Positions 26,564 through 36,549 of a DNA stretch of 64,000 nucleotides are shown here, in pieces (within the stretch, counting starts at the first letter, position 1; every line of letters starts with the position of its first letter). Location of the stretch: NCBI RefSeq assembly GCF_032463525.1, contig NZ_CP135971.1:3534001-3598000 (forward strand), written 5' to 3'. The translations under genes and the position numbers were made by a program. Source of the stretch: Pseudomonas sp. DTU_2021_1001937_2_SI_NGA_ILE_001. GTDB taxonomy: Bacteria > Pseudomonadota > Gammaproteobacteria > Pseudomonadales > Pseudomonadaceae. The notes beneath the pieces were generated by a model. It made no database searches. It worked only from the letters and a program-made list of their open reading frames with translations, and was not told the DNA's origin.

Positions 26564-27279
26564 GCCGCCCACTCCCCGACCATCGCGGTCACCCCGCCGT
26601 CTTCATCCCGCCGGCATTCGATGCGCAGCACCTTCAGGCCCGACTGGCGAGCCAGTTGTTCGTCATGGGTCGCGATGACACAGCAGGCGCGCTGCTGCCG
26701 CGCCTGGCGCAGCAGCAACTGCATGACCCGCCCGGCGTTCAGCGGGTCCAGCGCTGCGGTCGGCTCGTCGGCCAGCAACAGTTGCGGGCCGTGGGCCAGG
26801 GCCCGTGCGCAGCTGACGCGCTGGCGCTGGCCGACCGACAACGCGGCGGGCTTCTTGCCCAACTGGTCGGCGATTTCCAGCTGTTCAGCGAGACGTTCCA
26901 CAGTGCCATCACGGCTCAGACCCAACAGACGGCGCGACAGTTCGATGTTGCCGCGCACATCCAGGTAACCGAGCAGACCTCCGGTCTGCAGCACATAGCC
27001 CAGGTGCCGGCTGCGCAAGGCGGCGAGCTGGTCCTGGCGGTCGTCACGCCACAGCCGGCCGATGTCGAACTCACCCTGGCCCGTGGCGAAGTCGAAGCGC
27101 TGCGCGTGGTCCGGCGCCAGCACCAGGGCCAGCAGATCCAGCAGGGTGCTCTTGCCACAGCCACTGGGGCCAACCAGTGCACAGTGCTGGTCGCGCTGCA
27201 GCTCCAGGCGCGGAATCACCAGGCTGTAGCGCTGGCTGCCGCTGCCGCGCGTCTTGCGCACATCTCGCAGGCTGAGCAT
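26560..27279 (-). CDS. tagT: T6SS-associated ABC ATPase TagT
   Basis: 239 residues. Walker A GPSGCGKST, signature LSVGQRQR, Walker B LLLADEPTAALDP and the switch histidine in VIATHDEQ are all intact. It closely resembles LolD/MacB-type ATPases. The ATG at 27279 shares one base with the ppkA stop (TGATG); a GTG one codon earlier is possible. Forms a complex with TagS. Confidence 0.88.
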   Translation of the reverse strand: MLSLRDVRKTRGSGSQRYSLVIPRLELQRDQHCALVGPSGCGKSTLLDLLALVLAPDHAQRFDFATGQGEFDIGRLWRDDRQDQLAALRSRHLGYVLQTGGLLGYLDVRGNIELSRRLLGLSRDGTVERLAEQLEIADQLGKKPAALSVGQRQRVSCARALAHGPQLLLADEPTAALDPLNAGRVMQLLLRQARQQRACCVIATHDEQLARQSGLKVLRIECRRDEDGGVTAMVGEWAA

Positions 27280-29156
27280 CACGGCAGGGTCGACAGCGGC
27301 ACGCGGTACAACGCATCACCCGGCTCGGCATCGCCGAACCGGACCCAGTTGGCCAGGTCGTTGTGGAAGGTCTCGTACAAGCGGATCTTCGACTCCAGCT
27401 CGTCGATGAAGTCCTCCTGCTCGGCGACGCTCAGCGACAGCCACAGGTCCTGGGTCATGTTCAGCGACTTGCTGCGGTACGGCAGCCCCTCCAGGTATTC
27501 GCCGAGCACGCCGCCGGCGGCCAGGTTGCCGCCGTTGCGCAGGGCCTGCGGGTCGCGGCTCATGTAGGCACTGGCGCTGGCGATTTCCTGGAAGAAATCC
27601 TTGGGCGAGGTGCGCGTCTTGCGCGCCGCATCGACGATCAGCTTCAACGACTGCTGCAGGTCGTTGAGCTGCAGCTTGGTGAGCATCACGCACACCTGGA
27701 AAGCCGGCAGCGTCGGGTTGGTGAGGTCGCGGTCGGCGGCCCAGGCGCTGACCAGCTGCGGTGCCTGGCTGGCGCTCTTGCGGCCCAGGAAATCCATGTG
27801 CATGGCGTAACCCACCGCTGCCGACTTCTCGCTCAGGCTCGGCGCCTTGGCCAGCAGCGGCACCGGCTGCGGCTGGTTGCTGCGCACCTGGTGGACCAGA
27901 TCGGCGAACACCGTGCCGATTTCGCCGATGCGCTCGCCGAACTGGCGCACGTCGCCGCCGGGCACCGGCACGTAGAGGTCGCCGATGCGCGGGTTGGCGT
28001 CGGCGGTCAGCACGCGGTACTGCTGCTCGGCGGAAGCATGGTTGTTCCTGCCGGCGTCGGTGCGCAGGTGCAGGGCGTAGATCTTGATCTGCTTGGCCAG
28101 CGCCGCCTGGCGCACTTCCGCCTCGTTCATGTGGGTGCCGCTGAGCGGGTCACTCTTGCGCAGCGCGCCGGCATCGCTGACCAGCAGGATCAGGCGCCCG
28201 CCGTAGTCGGACCAGTCCATGCCGTCCACTGCCTGCATGATGCCGGAGAAGGCGTCTTCGTTGAACGAGTGGCTGGACACCGAGGTGGCCTTGACCTGCC
28301 GCGCCAGCTCCAGGAAACGCTGCGGGTCGCGGCCCTGGTCGAGGGTCACCAGGGTCTTGGTCAGGTACTGCAGGCCGGGGGTCTTGCTGGTGTTGTTGCG
28401 AAAGCCCACCAGGCCGAAGCTGACGCTGTCCAGTTCGCCGCGCTGGGCGATCTTCTCCTGCAGCTGATGCACCACCTCGCGCACCTGGTCGATGTACGGC
28501 TGCATCGACACCGAGGTGTCCACCACCAGCACCACGGCGGTGCGGAAGGCATTGGCGCTGGCCACCGCGCGCGGCTGATCGCCGCCGGTCTTCTGCGGCA
28601 GGTTGCCCGGGTCGATGGAGGCGATGTTGAGCAGCTGCACCGGCTGCCCGTCTTCGTCGAAGCTCTCTTTCGAATCGAAGATCGGCAGCAGGTAGAACTG
28701 GTCTTGCGGCACGGCGCTGGCCGCCGGCTCCAGGGCCAGCACCTGGCTGTTGTCCTGGCCGTCGTTCTGCGCCTGCATCAGCAGTTTGCGCGCCGCCACC
28801 GGGTCGGCCGCCAGCTGTTCGAGCTTGCCGGGGTCGCGTAGGAACATCACCGGCGAACGGCCGGAGCGTTCGGTGAACTTCAGCACCAGGCTTTGCTTCC
28901 AGTCGGCGACCTGATCACCGGGCAGCCACCCTTCGCTGCGCCCATCGCTGCCGGGGCCGACGCGCAGCCACGACTGGCCCGCCACCTCCTGGCGCTCATA
29001 CACGTACAACACCGAGAAGGCCGGCAGAGCAGCGCCCGGCGCGGCGCCGGGTTCACTGGCATAGCGCGCCCCCGGTTTGCTCAGCACGCGCTGATAAAGG
29101 GTCTTCTTGCCGGCCATCAGCAACGGCTTGCCGCTGTCACTGGCGGCCTGCTGCAC
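27279..29156 (-). CDS. ppkA: PpkA C-terminal half (von Willebrand A domain), out of frame with the kinase half
   Basis: About 625 residues from the first GTG in this frame, but the frame is open further upstream and homologous sequence probably begins near 29204. The region holds a von Willebrand factor A domain with the MIDAS motif DTSVSM and a C-terminal helical region. In P. aeruginosa PpkA this is the periplasmic half of one ~1030-residue protein whose cytoplasmic kinase phosphorylates Fha. No ribosome binding site precedes the GTG at 29156, so independent translation is unlikely. See the kinase half and the frameshift finding. Confidence 0.75.
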   Translation of the reverse strand: MQQAASDSGKPLLMAGKKTLYQRVLSKPGARYASEPGAAPGAALPAFSVLYVYERQEVAGQSWLRVGPGSDGRSEGWLPGDQVADWKQSLVLKFTERSGRSPVMFLRDPGKLEQLAADPVAARKLLMQAQNDGQDNSQVLALEPAASAVPQDQFYLLPIFDSKESFDEDGQPVQLLNIASIDPGNLPQKTGGDQPRAVASANAFRTAVVLVVDTSVSMQPYIDQVREVVHQLQEKIAQRGELDSVSFGLVGFRNNTSKTPGLQYLTKTLVTLDQGRDPQRFLELARQVKATSVSSHSFNEDAFSGIMQAVDGMDWSDYGGRLILLVSDAGALRKSDPLSGTHMNEAEVRQAALAKQIKIYALHLRTDAGRNNHASAEQQYRVLTADANPRIGDLYVPVPGGDVRQFGERIGEIGTVFADLVHQVRSNQPQPVPLLAKAPSLSEKSAAVGYAMHMDFLGRKSASQAPQLVSAWAADRDLTNPTLPAFQVCVMLTKLQLNDLQQSLKLIVDAARKTRTSPKDFFQEIASASAYMSRDPQALRNGGNLAAGGVLGEYLEGLPYRSKSLNMTQDLWLSLSVAEQEDFIDELESKIRLYETFHNDLANWVRFGDAEPGDALYRVPLSTLP

Positions 29157-30349
29157 GGCAGGCGTGCTCGGCGTTGCGTTGCGGGCGGGCGGCTGCGGAT
29201 CGGCGGGGGTGGCGTGGCCGGGGTGCTGGCGGCCATTTCCGGCGTCGCGGGCTTGTCGTGGCCGAGCAGCAGGTAGGCGCCTGCGCCAATCCCCAGGGCA
29301 GCGGCAATCGCCAGCGCCAGCAGCCCCATGGCCGGTTTGCGCGGCGCCGCTGGCGGCGCTGGCGTCGGCTTGTCGAGGCTTGGCGCAGGCCGGGGCGGCG
29401 GCGTGGGCCCAGCGGCCGGTGGCGGCGCCTTGGGAATATCGATGGACACCGGCGTCAGGCCCGCCAGGTCATCGGCGGGCGGCGGCGCCGGTTCTGCCGC
29501 AGCGGCTTCGCCAACCGGCATGGGCAGCGGGCGGAACAGCGTACGGTCGCTATCGCCCTGCGCCAGTTCGTCGAGCGCCGCGACCAGGGCCTGGGCATTG
29601 CTGAAGCGTTCGGCAGGGTCCTTGGCCAGCAGGCGCGCCAGGATGTCCTGGTAGCGACCATGCTGTACCGGCAGTTCAGGCAGCGGCTCGGTAAGGTGGG
29701 CCAAGGCCGTGGACAGCGCATCCGGGCCACTGTACGGCAGGCGCCCGGCGAGAATTTCATAGAGCACCACGCCCAGCGCATACAGGTCGGCGCGGCCGTC
29801 GATGTCCTGGCCGCGCGCCTGTTCAGGGCTCATGTAGCTGGGCGTACCCACCGCGAAGCCGGCCTGGGTGAACTGGGTGCGGTCGTCCAGCGACTTGGCG
29901 ATGCCGAAGTCCGACAGCACCGCCGTGCCGTCGGCGCGGAACAGGATGTTGGCCGGCTTGACGTCACGGTGCACCAGCCCCTGGGCATGGGCATAGCCCA
30001 GCGCCGTGGCGATCTGGCGGATGTACACCAGGCCCTGCTCGTCGGAGAGCCCGGTCGCGATGCGCTCTTTCAGCGTGCCGTTGGGCAGGAACTCCATGGC
30101 CATGTAGTACAGCGACCCGACATTGCCGATGTCGTGGATGGTCGCGATATGTGGGTGGGCCAGGCGCGCCAGGGTGCGCCCTTCGCGCAGGAAGCGCTCG
30201 CAGAAGCTGGGGTCGTCGGCCAGGCTGGCGGCCATGACCTTGAGCGCCACCTTGCGCTCCAGCGAGCGCTGGATCGCCAGGTACACGGTGGCCATCGCGC
30301 CTTCGCCGATCTCCCCTTCGATGTCGAATCCTGGAATCTGTAGGTCCAT
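29117..30349 (-). CDS. ppkA: PpkA N-terminal half (Ser/Thr kinase plus membrane helix), apparent frameshift at 3' end
   Basis: 410 residues as read. A Hanks-type kinase domain (residues ~8-265): catalytic lysine in VALKV (Lys37), HRDVKPAN loop (127-134), DFG (147-149) and [11 protein letters not shown] proline-rich linker and one membrane helix ([20 protein letters not shown], ~340-360) follow. After ~residue 380 the frame becomes arginine/proline-rich nonsense and ends, while the expected PpkA continuation is in another frame. Kinase activity itself should be intact. Its gene starts 10 bases after pppA. Confidence 0.8.
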   Translation of the reverse strand: MDLQIPGFDIEGEIGEGAMATVYLAIQRSLERKVALKVMAASLADDPSFCERFLREGRTLARLAHPHIATIHDIGNVGSLYYMAMEFLPNGTLKERIATGLSDEQGLVYIRQIATALGYAHAQGLVHRDVKPANILFRADGTAVLSDFGIAKSLDDRTQFTQAGFAVGTPSYMSPEQARGQDIDGRADLYALGVVLYEILAGRLPYSGPDALSTALAHLTEPLPELPVQHGRYQDILARLLAKDPAERFSNAQALVAALDELAQGDSDRTLFRPLPMPVGEAAAAEPAPPPADDLAGLTPVSIDIPKAPPPAAGPTPPPRPAPSLDKPTPAPPAAPRKPAMGLLALAIAAALGIGAGAYLLLGHDKPATPEMAASTPATPPPPIRSRPPATQRRARLPCSRPPVTAASRC

Positions 30350-30359
30350 GTGGCGGGTC

Positions 30360-31076
30360 TCAACTGGCCTTGACGACGATGGCGGTGATGTTGTCCGGCG
30401 CGCCGCGGGTCAGCCCCAGGTGCACCAGGCTGCGGACCACTTCGTAGGGATCGGGGTGGCCGAGCACGTCACGGATCTCGTGATCCTCGGCAGTCTTGTT
30501 CAGGCCGTCGCTGCACAGCAGGTAGGTGTCGCCGGCCTGAATGCGCAGCGGCACCCGCGACAGCTCCAGGCGCTCTTCGACACCGATGGCGCGGGTGACG
30601 ATGTTGCCGCGCGGGTGGACGCGGGCCTGGGCCTCGCTGAGCAGGCCGCTGTCGACCAGGTCCTGCACGTAGCTGTGGTCGTGCGACAGGCTTTCCAGCA
30701 CGCCGTCGCGCAGGCGGTACAGGCGGCTGTCACCGGCCCACAGGCAGGCGCCCTCGGCGTCACGCACCGCCAGCAGCACCACGGTGCTGCCCATCATCTT
30801 CACGCCACGGCGCAGGGTTTCTTCGCGCACTTCGTGGTTGATGTCTTCCAGACGCTGGCGCAGGGCATCGATGTATACGCCCAGGGCCGAGAGCGGCGGC
30901 ACGCCGCGCAGGGCATCGACGATCAGGCTGCTGACATAGTCGCCGGCCGCGTGGCCACCCATGCCGTCGGCGACCACCCACAGCCCGCGCTCGGCCAGGG
31001 CCAGGCAGGCGTCTTCGTTGAGCGAGCGGACCATGCCGGTATGGCTGTAGCTGGCCGATTGGAAGGTCATAGACAT
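30360..31076 (-). CDS. pppA: T6SS protein phosphatase PppA (PP2C family)
   Basis: 238 residues. PP2C motifs are visible: RSLNEDACLAL, VVADGMGGHAAGDYVS, LWAGDSRLYRLRDG, VTRAIGV and LLCSDGLNK, with the metal-binding aspartates intact. PppA removes phosphate from Fha and thus opposes PpkA. The ATG at 31076 shares one base with the tagF stop (TGATG). Confidence 0.92.
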   Translation of the reverse strand: MSMTFQSASYSHTGMVRSLNEDACLALAERGLWVVADGMGGHAAGDYVSSLIVDALRGVPPLSALGVYIDALRQRLEDINHEVREETLRRGVKMMGSTVVLLAVRDAEGACLWAGDSRLYRLRDGVLESLSHDHSYVQDLVDSGLLSEAQARVHPRGNIVTRAIGVEERLELSRVPLRIQAGDTYLLCSDGLNKTAEDHEIRDVLGHPDPYEVVRSLVHLGLTRGAPDNITAIVVKAS

Positions 31077-31726
31077 CAGGCCAAGCCCTCCAGCCCCAGC
31101 AGGGCACGGGCGAAGTCGCTGGCCGCCGGCAGGCCGGGGCAGCGCCACAGGCCAGGACGTACCTGTTCGTTGCCGCGTCCCCACCACAGGCTCGACCCGG
31201 CATAGCCGTTCTCTACCAGCGCGGCCAGGCGCGCCGGGGCGCTGCTGGCATCGAAACGCTGCAGGCTGGCGTCTACCTCGGTGGCCACACAAGGCTCGGT
31301 GGCCGGCATGGCAAGGGTTTGCAGGCCGGCTTCGAAGGCCTCGAAGCGGCTATCGGCTTCCAGGCTGTCGAGCATCAGCGCTTCGGCCTGCTCGAACCAC
31401 AGGTCGTCGTGCAGCCAGGGGCTCAGCGAGCTGCCGCTGGGCAGGGCCACGGCGACGGTCAGCGGAAAATAGCGCCCTACCCGGTCGATGCTCGGCATCA
31501 GCACCCCGGCCACGGCGTGCGGGCCGCAGATACCGGGCGCCAGTACGAAGCGCCACAACGGGCTGACCAGGTAGGCCTGCAGCCAGGCCTCGCCGAGTTG
31601 CTGGCGGCTGGTGGTCATTCCGGCGGCCAGCCACTGGTCCCAGGGCTGGATGAAGGATTGTGGCAAGCCACGGCTGACGAAATCGCCACGGCTGGCCAGT
31701 TTTCCGTAGAAGCCGACCTCTGTCAT
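31076..31726 (-). CDS. tagF: T6SS negative regulator TagF
   Basis: 216 residues of the DUF2094 (SciT) family: MTEVGFYGKLASRGDFVSRG, FIQPWDQWL, LSPLWRF-like core and WWGRG near the C-terminus. In P. aeruginosa TagF blocks T6SS assembly after translation independently of the threonine phosphorylation pathway. The ATG at 31726 overlaps the tssM stop by 4 bp. In-frame sequence upstream of it lies inside tssM and is not used. Confidence 0.9.
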   Translation of the reverse strand: MTEVGFYGKLASRGDFVSRGLPQSFIQPWDQWLAAGMTTSRQQLGEAWLQAYLVSPLWRFVLAPGICGPHAVAGVLMPSIDRVGRYFPLTVAVALPSGSSLSPWLHDDLWFEQAEALMLDSLEADSRFEAFEAGLQTLAMPATEPCVATEVDASLQRFDASSAPARLAALVENGYAGSSLWWGRGNEQVRPGLWRCPGLPAASDFARALLGLEGLA

Positions 31727-34700
31727 AACCGCTCCGGCAGGTTGAAACCGCTCAGCACACGGCTCTTGAAAGGGTTGAAGGCGCTGTTGGCGCGCAGCTC
31801 GTAGGCGATGCTCGCGCCATCCACGCGCAGGCGCAGGTTGAAACGGTCCGGCGCGTTGCCGGGGGTCAGGTCCGATTGCTCCAGCAGGCGGAACCAGGCC
31901 CAGGGGCCGTCGAGGGTCACGCCGGAGCGGCCACTGGCCGAGGGCGGGCTGATCGACAGGCGCACCACGCCGATGCTGCCGGGGTTGGGCCATTGCATGG
32001 CCACCGGGCGGCTGGGGCCGTGGTCGTAGCTGATCTGCTGGCCGTCGAGGTCGAGCAGGAACTGGCTGATCGAGGCATCCATGGCCACCGGCTTGAGTTC
32101 GAAGCGCACCACCGGCTGGGTGCCACCGGCGCGGAAGAACGCATCGCGAATGGCGCTGGCGCGCTGGAAGGTCTGCAGCACACCGGCGTTGATGCCCAGC
32201 TTCTGCGCCGCGCCCGGCTGCCAGCGCCAGGGGTTGGTGGAGGTGTCCACGTAGGGCTGCAGGTAGCGGCGGAAGTAGTTGTCCATCACCCCGCCGACAC
32301 CGAAGAACATGCCGAAGTCATCCAGGGTCGCATCCCGCGCGCTGCCGGAGGCCAGCGGGTAGCGGCCACTGAGCGACTGGCGCCAGACATTGACCACTTC
32401 GCTGGTCCAGGCCGCGTTGAGCTGGTTGCGCACGCCGCCCATCATGGTGTTGGTGGTGGAGTTGACCACCGACTTGACCAGCCCGCGCACCACCGCCGGC
32501 TGGCGCTCGGCGTTGAGGTTGACGCGGTTCGCGGCCGCGCTGGTCTGGTTCTTGGCCTCGCCGAGCAGCGCATCGCCGCTGGCGCCGACCATGGCGCTGA
32601 CCTGCACGTACAGGGCGTTCATGTCGGCCAGCAGGCCGTCGATGGCGGCCGGCTGGTTGTCGCCATGCCCGACCAGGCGGCGGATCTCGGCGAAATGCGC
32701 ACTCACCGGGTCTTCGCTGGCCGCCTGCGCGGGGGCATTGCTGGCCTGCTGCTCCTGGCCCAGCAGGCTGCCCAGGCGCTGCTTGAGCTGGTCTACGCCG
32801 CCTTCGACCTGCTTGCCCTGGGCGGCCAGCAGGCGCTCTTCGCTCTGCAGGTCGGTTTCCTTGGCCACCGCTTCGAGCAGCTTCTTAAGCGGCGAATCGG
32901 GACCGGAGATCACCCGCAGCACATCGGCGGCCTGGGCCACGCTGGTGATGGGCACGAAGTCGATGTCGGCCAGCAACGCATCCCACTCGCGCAGGAAGTC
33001 CTGGAAGTACAGGCGGCGCACTTCGCCGGCCAGGTTGGCGACGTCGAGTACGCCGTTATCGGCATTGCCCAGCACCCACTGCTCTTCGGCCAGGGTGCCG
33101 GCCTGGCTGAGGCTGGCGCGCAGGAAACCTTCGCGGTAACCCTTGACGGTGAACAGGCCGCTGAGTGGCTCGTTCAGCGGTTTGCCGCTCTTGCGGCTGA
33201 ACACCAGCGCGGCGTCGCGGCCAGCCGCCTCGTTGAGGCGAAAGTCACTGACCCCGGCGGGCAGCTTCTGGCGCTTGACCCGGTCGTAGACGCGCTGCGC
33301 CACCGGCAGACGCTGCAGCTGGCGGCGCAGATCGTCGATCAGACCCTGGTCCAGGCGCGCCTTGGGTGGCTGGCGTTCGAACAGCGCCTGCAGATGCCCG
33401 GCCAGGGCCTGGCGCTGCTGCGTCGGCAGGTCGCGCGGCAGGCTGCGTTCCCAATCCAGGCTGATCCAGGCCTTGATGAAGTCGGCGTCGTAATGCTCCG
33501 GGTCGGCAAGCATCAGGTAGGCCTTCAGACCTTCGTAGAGGTAGTCGGAGGAACCACCGGAACGCAGCTGCTCTTCGATACGGCTGACCAGGCGCGGCGC
33601 GAACACCGCAATCAGCAGCTTGCGGTACACACTGGCCGACTCGGCTTCGAGCATGTCGCCCTGGTACAGGCCCAGACCTTCGGACCAGCCCGGCGGGTCG
33701 CCAGCCAGGTTACGCACCGCGTCGAGCAGCGGCAGCACGGCGAGCACGTCGCGCTGCGCCGGGCTGAGGCTCTGCACCTGCTGGCCCAGTGGGGCGACCT
33801 TGCCGTCGACCTGGGCAATGTACTGCTGGTTGGCGCGGTAGCTGACCCACCACAGCGAGGCCACGCTGACCACCACCAGCACGGTGGCCGCCAGCACGCC
33901 ACGGGCGATCCACTTGCGGCGCCGCTCGACCTTGGGGTCGGCGCTCATCAGGCCCTGCTCGGCAAAGGCCACGGCAGTGAACAGCTTCTCGATGAAGTAG
34001 CTGCGCCCGGTGCCGTTCTGCCGCGCCAGGTGCTGACGGTCCAGGCCCATGCTCTGCGCCATCACGCCGATCAGGCGATCCACCGGGCTGCCTTCCTGGG
34101 TGCCGCTGGTGAAGTACACGCCACGCAGCAGCGGGCGGGTTTCATAGGGGTTGGGCTTGAACACGCCTTCCAGCAGCTCCTGAAGGGCCTGGCGCAGCGC
34201 GCCGAACTGCTGCGGGAAGCCGTAGATCAGGTCGCGCCGGGCCGGGTCGCGCTCCTGTTGCAGGCGTTCGACCAGGCGCTCGTTGAGACGCTGTTCCAGT
34301 GCCGCGAACTCGGCGGTGAAGTCCTGCAACGGGCCGGCGGCGCTCTTGCCGTCGTCCAGGGCGAAGGTAGTGCCCCACACCTGGGCGCGTTCTTCCTTGC
34401 TCAGGGCATCGAAGAACTCCATGAAGCCCGGCAGCAGGTCGAGTTTGGTGAGCATCAGGTAGATCGGGAAGCGCACGCCCAGCTGGTCGTGCAGTTCCTG
34501 GATACGGCTGCGGATCGCCACCGCGTGGGCGGCGCGCTCGGCTTCGCTGCATTGCAGCAGGTCGGCCAGACTGATGGCGATGAAGGCGCCATCGATGGGC
34601 CGACGCGGCCGCTGGGTCTTGAGCAGGTCGAGAAAGCCCAGCCAGGCGGCCTTGTCGACCTGTGCATGGCTGTCCTGGGTGGTGTAGCGCCCGGCGGTGT

Positions 34701-35229
34701 CGAGCAACACGGCGCGGTCGGTGAACCACCAGTCGCAGTTGCGCGTACCGCCCACGCCCCGAATGGCGCCGCTGCCCATCTGCGCCGCGAGCGGGAAGTC
34801 CAGCCCGGAGTTGATCAGCGCGGTGGTCTTGCCCGAACCGGGCGGGCCGATGATCACATACCACGGCAGTTCGTACAGGTTGCGCCGCTGGTCACCGCCC
34901 AGGCGCGCCTTCTTCAGCAGCGCCAGGGCCTCGTCCATGCGCTGGCGCAGGGTGGCCAGCTCTTCGGCAGTGGCCACGCTGGCCGGGTCGGGTGCGGTTT
35001 CGGCGGCCAGGCCTTCGATGACCCGCGCAGCCGCGCGACGGGTCTGGATGATGCGGTACACCCGCCAGCCGATCCAGGCCGCCCAGAGCAGGACGATCAG
35101 CGCCCAGCGGCGACCTTCGGGCACCAGCGCATCGAGCAGCGGGCCGACGAACCAGACGATCAGGCTCAGGGCCAGCAGGCCCAGTACCGGCACCACCCAG
35201 CGAATGACAAACCCCAGAAACGCCTTCAC
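31723..35229 (-). CDS. tssM: T6SS membrane complex subunit TssM (IcmF)
   Basis: 1168 residues, the usual TssM length. Two N-terminal helices (~10-30 and 42-58), a cytoplasmic NTPase domain with Walker A GPPGSGKTT (128-136), a third helix near residue 450, then the long periplasmic part that contacts TssJ. Inner-membrane core of the T6SS. It overlaps tssL and tagF by 4 bp each. Confidence 0.95.
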   Translation of the reverse strand: MKAFLGFVIRWVVPVLGLLALSLIVWFVGPLLDALVPEGRRWALIVLLWAAWIGWRVYRIIQTRRAAARVIEGLAAETAPDPASVATAEELATLRQRMDEALALLKKARLGGDQRRNLYELPWYVIIGPPGSGKTTALINSGLDFPLAAQMGSGAIRGVGGTRNCDWWFTDRAVLLDTAGRYTTQDSHAQVDKAAWLGFLDLLKTQRPRRPIDGAFIAISLADLLQCSEAERAAHAVAIRSRIQELHDQLGVRFPIYLMLTKLDLLPGFMEFFDALSKEERAQVWGTTFALDDGKSAAGPLQDFTAEFAALEQRLNERLVERLQQERDPARRDLIYGFPQQFGALRQALQELLEGVFKPNPYETRPLLRGVYFTSGTQEGSPVDRLIGVMAQSMGLDRQHLARQNGTGRSYFIEKLFTAVAFAEQGLMSADPKVERRRKWIARGVLAATVLVVVSVASLWWVSYRANQQYIAQVDGKVAPLGQQVQSLSPAQRDVLAVLPLLDAVRNLAGDPPGWSEGLGLYQGDMLEAESASVYRKLLIAVFAPRLVSRIEEQLRSGGSSDYLYEGLKAYLMLADPEHYDADFIKAWISLDWERSLPRDLPTQQRQALAGHLQALFERQPPKARLDQGLIDDLRRQLQRLPVAQRVYDRVKRQKLPAGVSDFRLNEAAGRDAALVFSRKSGKPLNEPLSGLFTVKGYREGFLRASLSQAGTLAEEQWVLGNADNGVLDVANLAGEVRRLYFQDFLREWDALLADIDFVPITSVAQAADVLRVISGPDSPLKKLLEAVAKETDLQSEERLLAAQGKQVEGGVDQLKQRLGSLLGQEQQASNAPAQAASEDPVSAHFAEIRRLVGHGDNQPAAIDGLLADMNALYVQVSAMVGASGDALLGEAKNQTSAAANRVNLNAERQPAVVRGLVKSVVNSTTNTMMGGVRNQLNAAWTSEVVNVWRQSLSGRYPLASGSARDATLDDFGMFFGVGGVMDNYFRRYLQPYVDTSTNPWRWQPGAAQKLGINAGVLQTFQRASAIRDAFFRAGGTQPVVRFELKPVAMDASISQFLLDLDGQQISYDHGPSRPVAMQWPNPGSIGVVRLSISPPSASGRSGVTLDGPWAWFRLLEQSDLTPGNAPDRFNLRLRVDGASIAYELRANSAFNPFKSRVLSGFNLPERL

Positions 35230-36542
35230 TCGACGCCCTCCGCCAATACAGTGATCTCAACCCGGCGATTCTTCGCCCGTCCTTCGGCAGTGGCATTGGA
35301 CGCCACCGGCTCGGTGTCGCTGCGGCCTTCGGCAGTGAAACGCTGCGGCTGGCCGGTACGCGCAGCCAGAATCTGCAGCACCTGCTCGGCACGGGCCTGG
35401 GACAGTGCCCAGTTGGACGGGAAGCGCAGGGTGGCAATGGGGCGGTTGTCGCTGTGCCCGGTGATGCGCACCTGGCCCTTGACCTTGCTCACCGCCTCGG
35501 CGATGCGCAGCATCAGTGGCTGGTAGGCGTCGACGATGCTGGCGCTGCCCGAGGCGAACAGCTCATCGCCACGAATGGTCACCACCGAGCGGTCCACGGC
35601 GTCTTCCACCGCGACCTTGCCGGCGCGGATTTCGTCAGCCAGGAAACCGGCCAGGCGCGGCCGCTCGACCACCTTGGGCTGCACCACCGGGCGGTCGATG
35701 GCCTGCACCGGAATGTCGCCCAGGGCATGAATGCGCTTGAACACCGGTTCGGCGTCGCTGGCCAGCATGGCACGCAGCACGAACAGCAGCAGCAACAGCA
35801 ACGCCGCGCCAATCGCCACGCCCACCCACGGCGGCATGAACTGCGAGAGCCGGTCACGGGCCAGTACCAGGCCGCGCCAGCGCGGCGAAAGCGCCTGCTC
35901 GCGCTCGCCCCGGGCACTGCGAATGGCGGCGGCGGTACGCTCGCGCAACGCCTCCAGCTGGCTGCGACCATTGTTCATGACCCGGTAGCGGCCTTCGAAG
36001 CCCAGGCTCATGCACAGGTACAGCAGCTCCAGCAGGTACAGCCGCTCGCGCGGTGTCTGCAGGCAGTGTTCGAGCAACTGGAAGGCCTTTTCGCCACCCC
36101 AGGCTTCGTTGTGCACGGTAATCAGCAGGCTCTGCTTGCCCCACTCGCTGGCACTGCCCCACGGGGTGCTCATCACCGCCTCGTCCAGTGCGGTACACAG
36201 CACGTAGCGCGCCAGCAGGACGTCGTTGCGCGCCACGCCGGCAGCATCGGCGCGCTCTTCGAACTGCCGCAACTGGGCGAGCAATTGGGCGCGCAGACTG
36301 GCCGGCGCCGGGTGGGCGATGGTGTTGCGCAGGCGGGTCAGCAGCGCCAGCAAGGGCCCGGCGGCAGCTTCCAGGGGGTTGAGGCCTTCGCCCTGCCCCG
36401 GCGTCAGCACCGGCCCACGCACTTCGGCAGCCGGCTGCGGCTGGGCGGCAGCGGGGGCCGCCGGGCGCCCGCCCGGGCGTGGCATGAACTGCGTACGGTC
36501 GTTGGCGGGGTTGCCGCCGGATGGATCGTCAGTGGGGTGCAT
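35226..36542 (-). CDS. tssL: T6SS membrane complex subunit TssL with OmpA-type domain
   Basis: 438 residues. A proline-rich N-terminus precedes a DotU domain (~55-235), one membrane helix (GVAIGAALLLLLLFVLRAML, ~240-262), and a periplasmic OmpA-like peptidoglycan-binding domain (ITGHSDN ... LSQARAEQVL ... AEGRSDTEPVA ... NRRVEI). This evolved-TssL form can anchor the complex to the cell wall by itself. Overlaps tssM by 4 bp. Confidence 0.95.
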   Translation of the reverse strand: MHPTDDPSGGNPANDRTQFMPRPGGRPAAPAAAQPQPAAEVRGPVLTPGQGEGLNPLEAAAGPLLALLTRLRNTIAHPAPASLRAQLLAQLRQFEERADAAGVARNDVLLARYVLCTALDEAVMSTPWGSASEWGKQSLLITVHNEAWGGEKAFQLLEHCLQTPRERLYLLELLYLCMSLGFEGRYRVMNNGRSQLEALRERTAAAIRSARGEREQALSPRWRGLVLARDRLSQFMPPWVGVAIGAALLLLLLFVLRAMLASDAEPVFKRIHALGDIPVQAIDRPVVQPKVVERPRLAGFLADEIRAGKVAVEDAVDRSVVTIRGDELFASGSASIVDAYQPLMLRIAEAVSKVKGQVRITGHSDNRPIATLRFPSNWALSQARAEQVLQILAARTGQPQRFTAEGRSDTEPVASNATAEGRAKNRRVEITVLAEGVE

Positions 36543-36549
36543 CGCGGTC

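Noticed and set aside
31876..35526. 1216-codon plus-strand open frame opposite tssM
   Set aside because: A shadow of tssM in high-GC sequence; no recognisable domain, while tssM is full length with all motifs.
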